Source: Gemmatimonadota bacterium (GTDB lineage: Bacteria > Gemmatimonadota > Gemmatimonadetes > Longimicrobiales > Gaopeijiaceae). Taken from it: a stretch of DNA of 14,967 bases. Below, one piece after another: positions 14,474 to 14,967 of the stretch (the first letter of the stretch is position 1; each line of letters begins with the position of its first letter). Made by a program: the position numbers and the translations under genes. Location: positions 1 to 14,967 of the forward strand of contig RFGQ01000736.1 in assembly GCA_003695865.1 (NCBI GenBank). Reading direction: 5' to 3'. The notes beneath the pieces were generated by a model. The model did not search any database. It had not been told where the DNA came from and saw only the letters and a list, made by a program, of their open reading frames with translations.

Positions 14474-14967
14474 CCGCCCCTTCGCGAGAGCGAGCGGTAG
14501 TACTCGTCGACCAGCTTGCGGAAGCCTTCGGGCACGTCGTCGGAGCCGCTGAGAGACGCCCCTCCGGCCCCGGCTCCCTCGACCTGTCTGCGCAGGCCGA
14601 ACTCGAGCTGCTTGAGTCCCTCGAGCGCCTGGGACCGCAGCCGCTCCACCGCGGCGGCGTCATCGTAGACACGGTCCGCGTCGAGCGCGCGCAGGGCCTC
14701 GATCACGCCGTCCAGCTCGCCGGCGTCGATGCCCTCCCGCTGCAGCTCCCGCCGTAGCGCCTGCGCCTCGGAGAGGCGCTCCCGCGCCTCGCGGCGGAAC
14801 TGGCGGACGTCCTCGGGTGTGAAGGCGCCCGCGCCCGGCCGCACCGCCCCGCCGCCGCCGGCGGGGGTACCTCGTCCGGCGCGCGAGACGTCCTCGCCGC
14901 CCTCGCCGGCGCGTCCGCCGCCCGGCGCTCCCCCGTCCTGGCGCTCGCCGCCGGCGCCCGCCTGCCC
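14461..14967 (-). CDS. Partial hypothetical protein, Gly-rich stretch plus helical C-terminus
   Basis: The frame is open from the right edge to a TGA at 14461, showing the last 168 residues of a longer protein. The first 40 or so visible residues are a Gly/Ala/Arg-rich low-complexity linker. Then comes a helical domain that begins FTPEDVRQFRREARERLSEA, continues with heptad-like Leu/Ala/Glu/Arg patterns through LRRELQREG, VIEALRALDADRVYDDAA and LKQLEFGLRRQV, and ends VPEGFRKLVDEYYRSLSRR. The 'VP.....LV..YYR.L' ending is reminiscent of the C-termini of large DUF4175-type membrane proteins of Gemmatimonadota and related phyla, but that is from memory and weak. An internal GTG at 14844 could be mistaken for a start; the frame is open well upstream of it with the same composition. 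The function is unknown. Confidence 0.65.
   Translation of the reverse strand, partial: GQAGAGGERQDGGAPGGGRAGEGGEDVSRAGRGTPAGGGGAVRPGAGAFTPEDVRQFRREARERLSEAQALRRELQREGIDAGELDGVIEALRALDADRVYDDAAAVERLRSQALEGLKQLEFGLRRQVEGAGAGGASLSGSDDVPEGFRKLVDEYYRSLSRRGGGGR

Overview
The window is GC-rich (about 70% by eye) bacterial chromosomal DNA with about ten complete genes and one partial gene at each edge. The gene mix suggests Gemmatimonadota or a close relative: a large secreted VPS10/sortilin-type beta-propeller protein, a small 'NNN'-type lipoprotein, a DUF2652 protein, EttA, and pilin-like proteins away from any pilus cluster. This placement is an inference; the window holds no rRNA or other marker gene. 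I saw no tRNA, rRNA, CRISPR array, insertion sequence or phage gene.

Left part (1-4801). A minus-strand lipoprotein gene with a C-terminal membrane helix runs off the left edge. Divergent from it is a small membrane-anchored PEGA-like protein. Convergent with that is a 1124-residue hybrid sensor histidine kinase with six membrane helices, PAS, GAF, PAS, HisKA, ATPase and two receiver domains.

Middle (4802-9410). The kinase is divergent from a 1049-residue secreted VPS10/Asp-box propeller protein. Convergent with this is a single-domain CheY-like response regulator. The kinase and regulator flank the exported protein and may form one phosphorelay. Divergent from the regulator is a small lipoprotein. 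The gap between them holds an AT-rich 14-bp palindrome next to a -10-like element. A strong bidirectional hairpin closes the lipoprotein gene.

Right-middle (9410-12228, minus strand). ettA (an ABC-F ribosome factor) comes first, then a membrane-anchored protein with a pseudopilin-like tail, then a type IV pilin-like protein. The last two overlap by four bases. Between ettA and the second gene is an unusual long-range inverted repeat that ends 10 bases before the start codon.

Right (12489-14967). The most interesting gene is a 368-residue exported protein. It carries a His/Met-rich segment and the copper-ligand pattern of peptidylglycine alpha-hydroxylating monooxygenase (PHM): an HH pair, an HxH pair and a downstream Met. 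The third His of the CuH site appears to be replaced. After a perfect 17-bp hairpin comes a DUF2652 protein related to class III nucleotidyl cyclases. It keeps both metal-binding aspartates but lacks the transition-state Asn. A minus-strand partial gene with a Gly-rich stretch and a helical C-terminus enters from the right edge.
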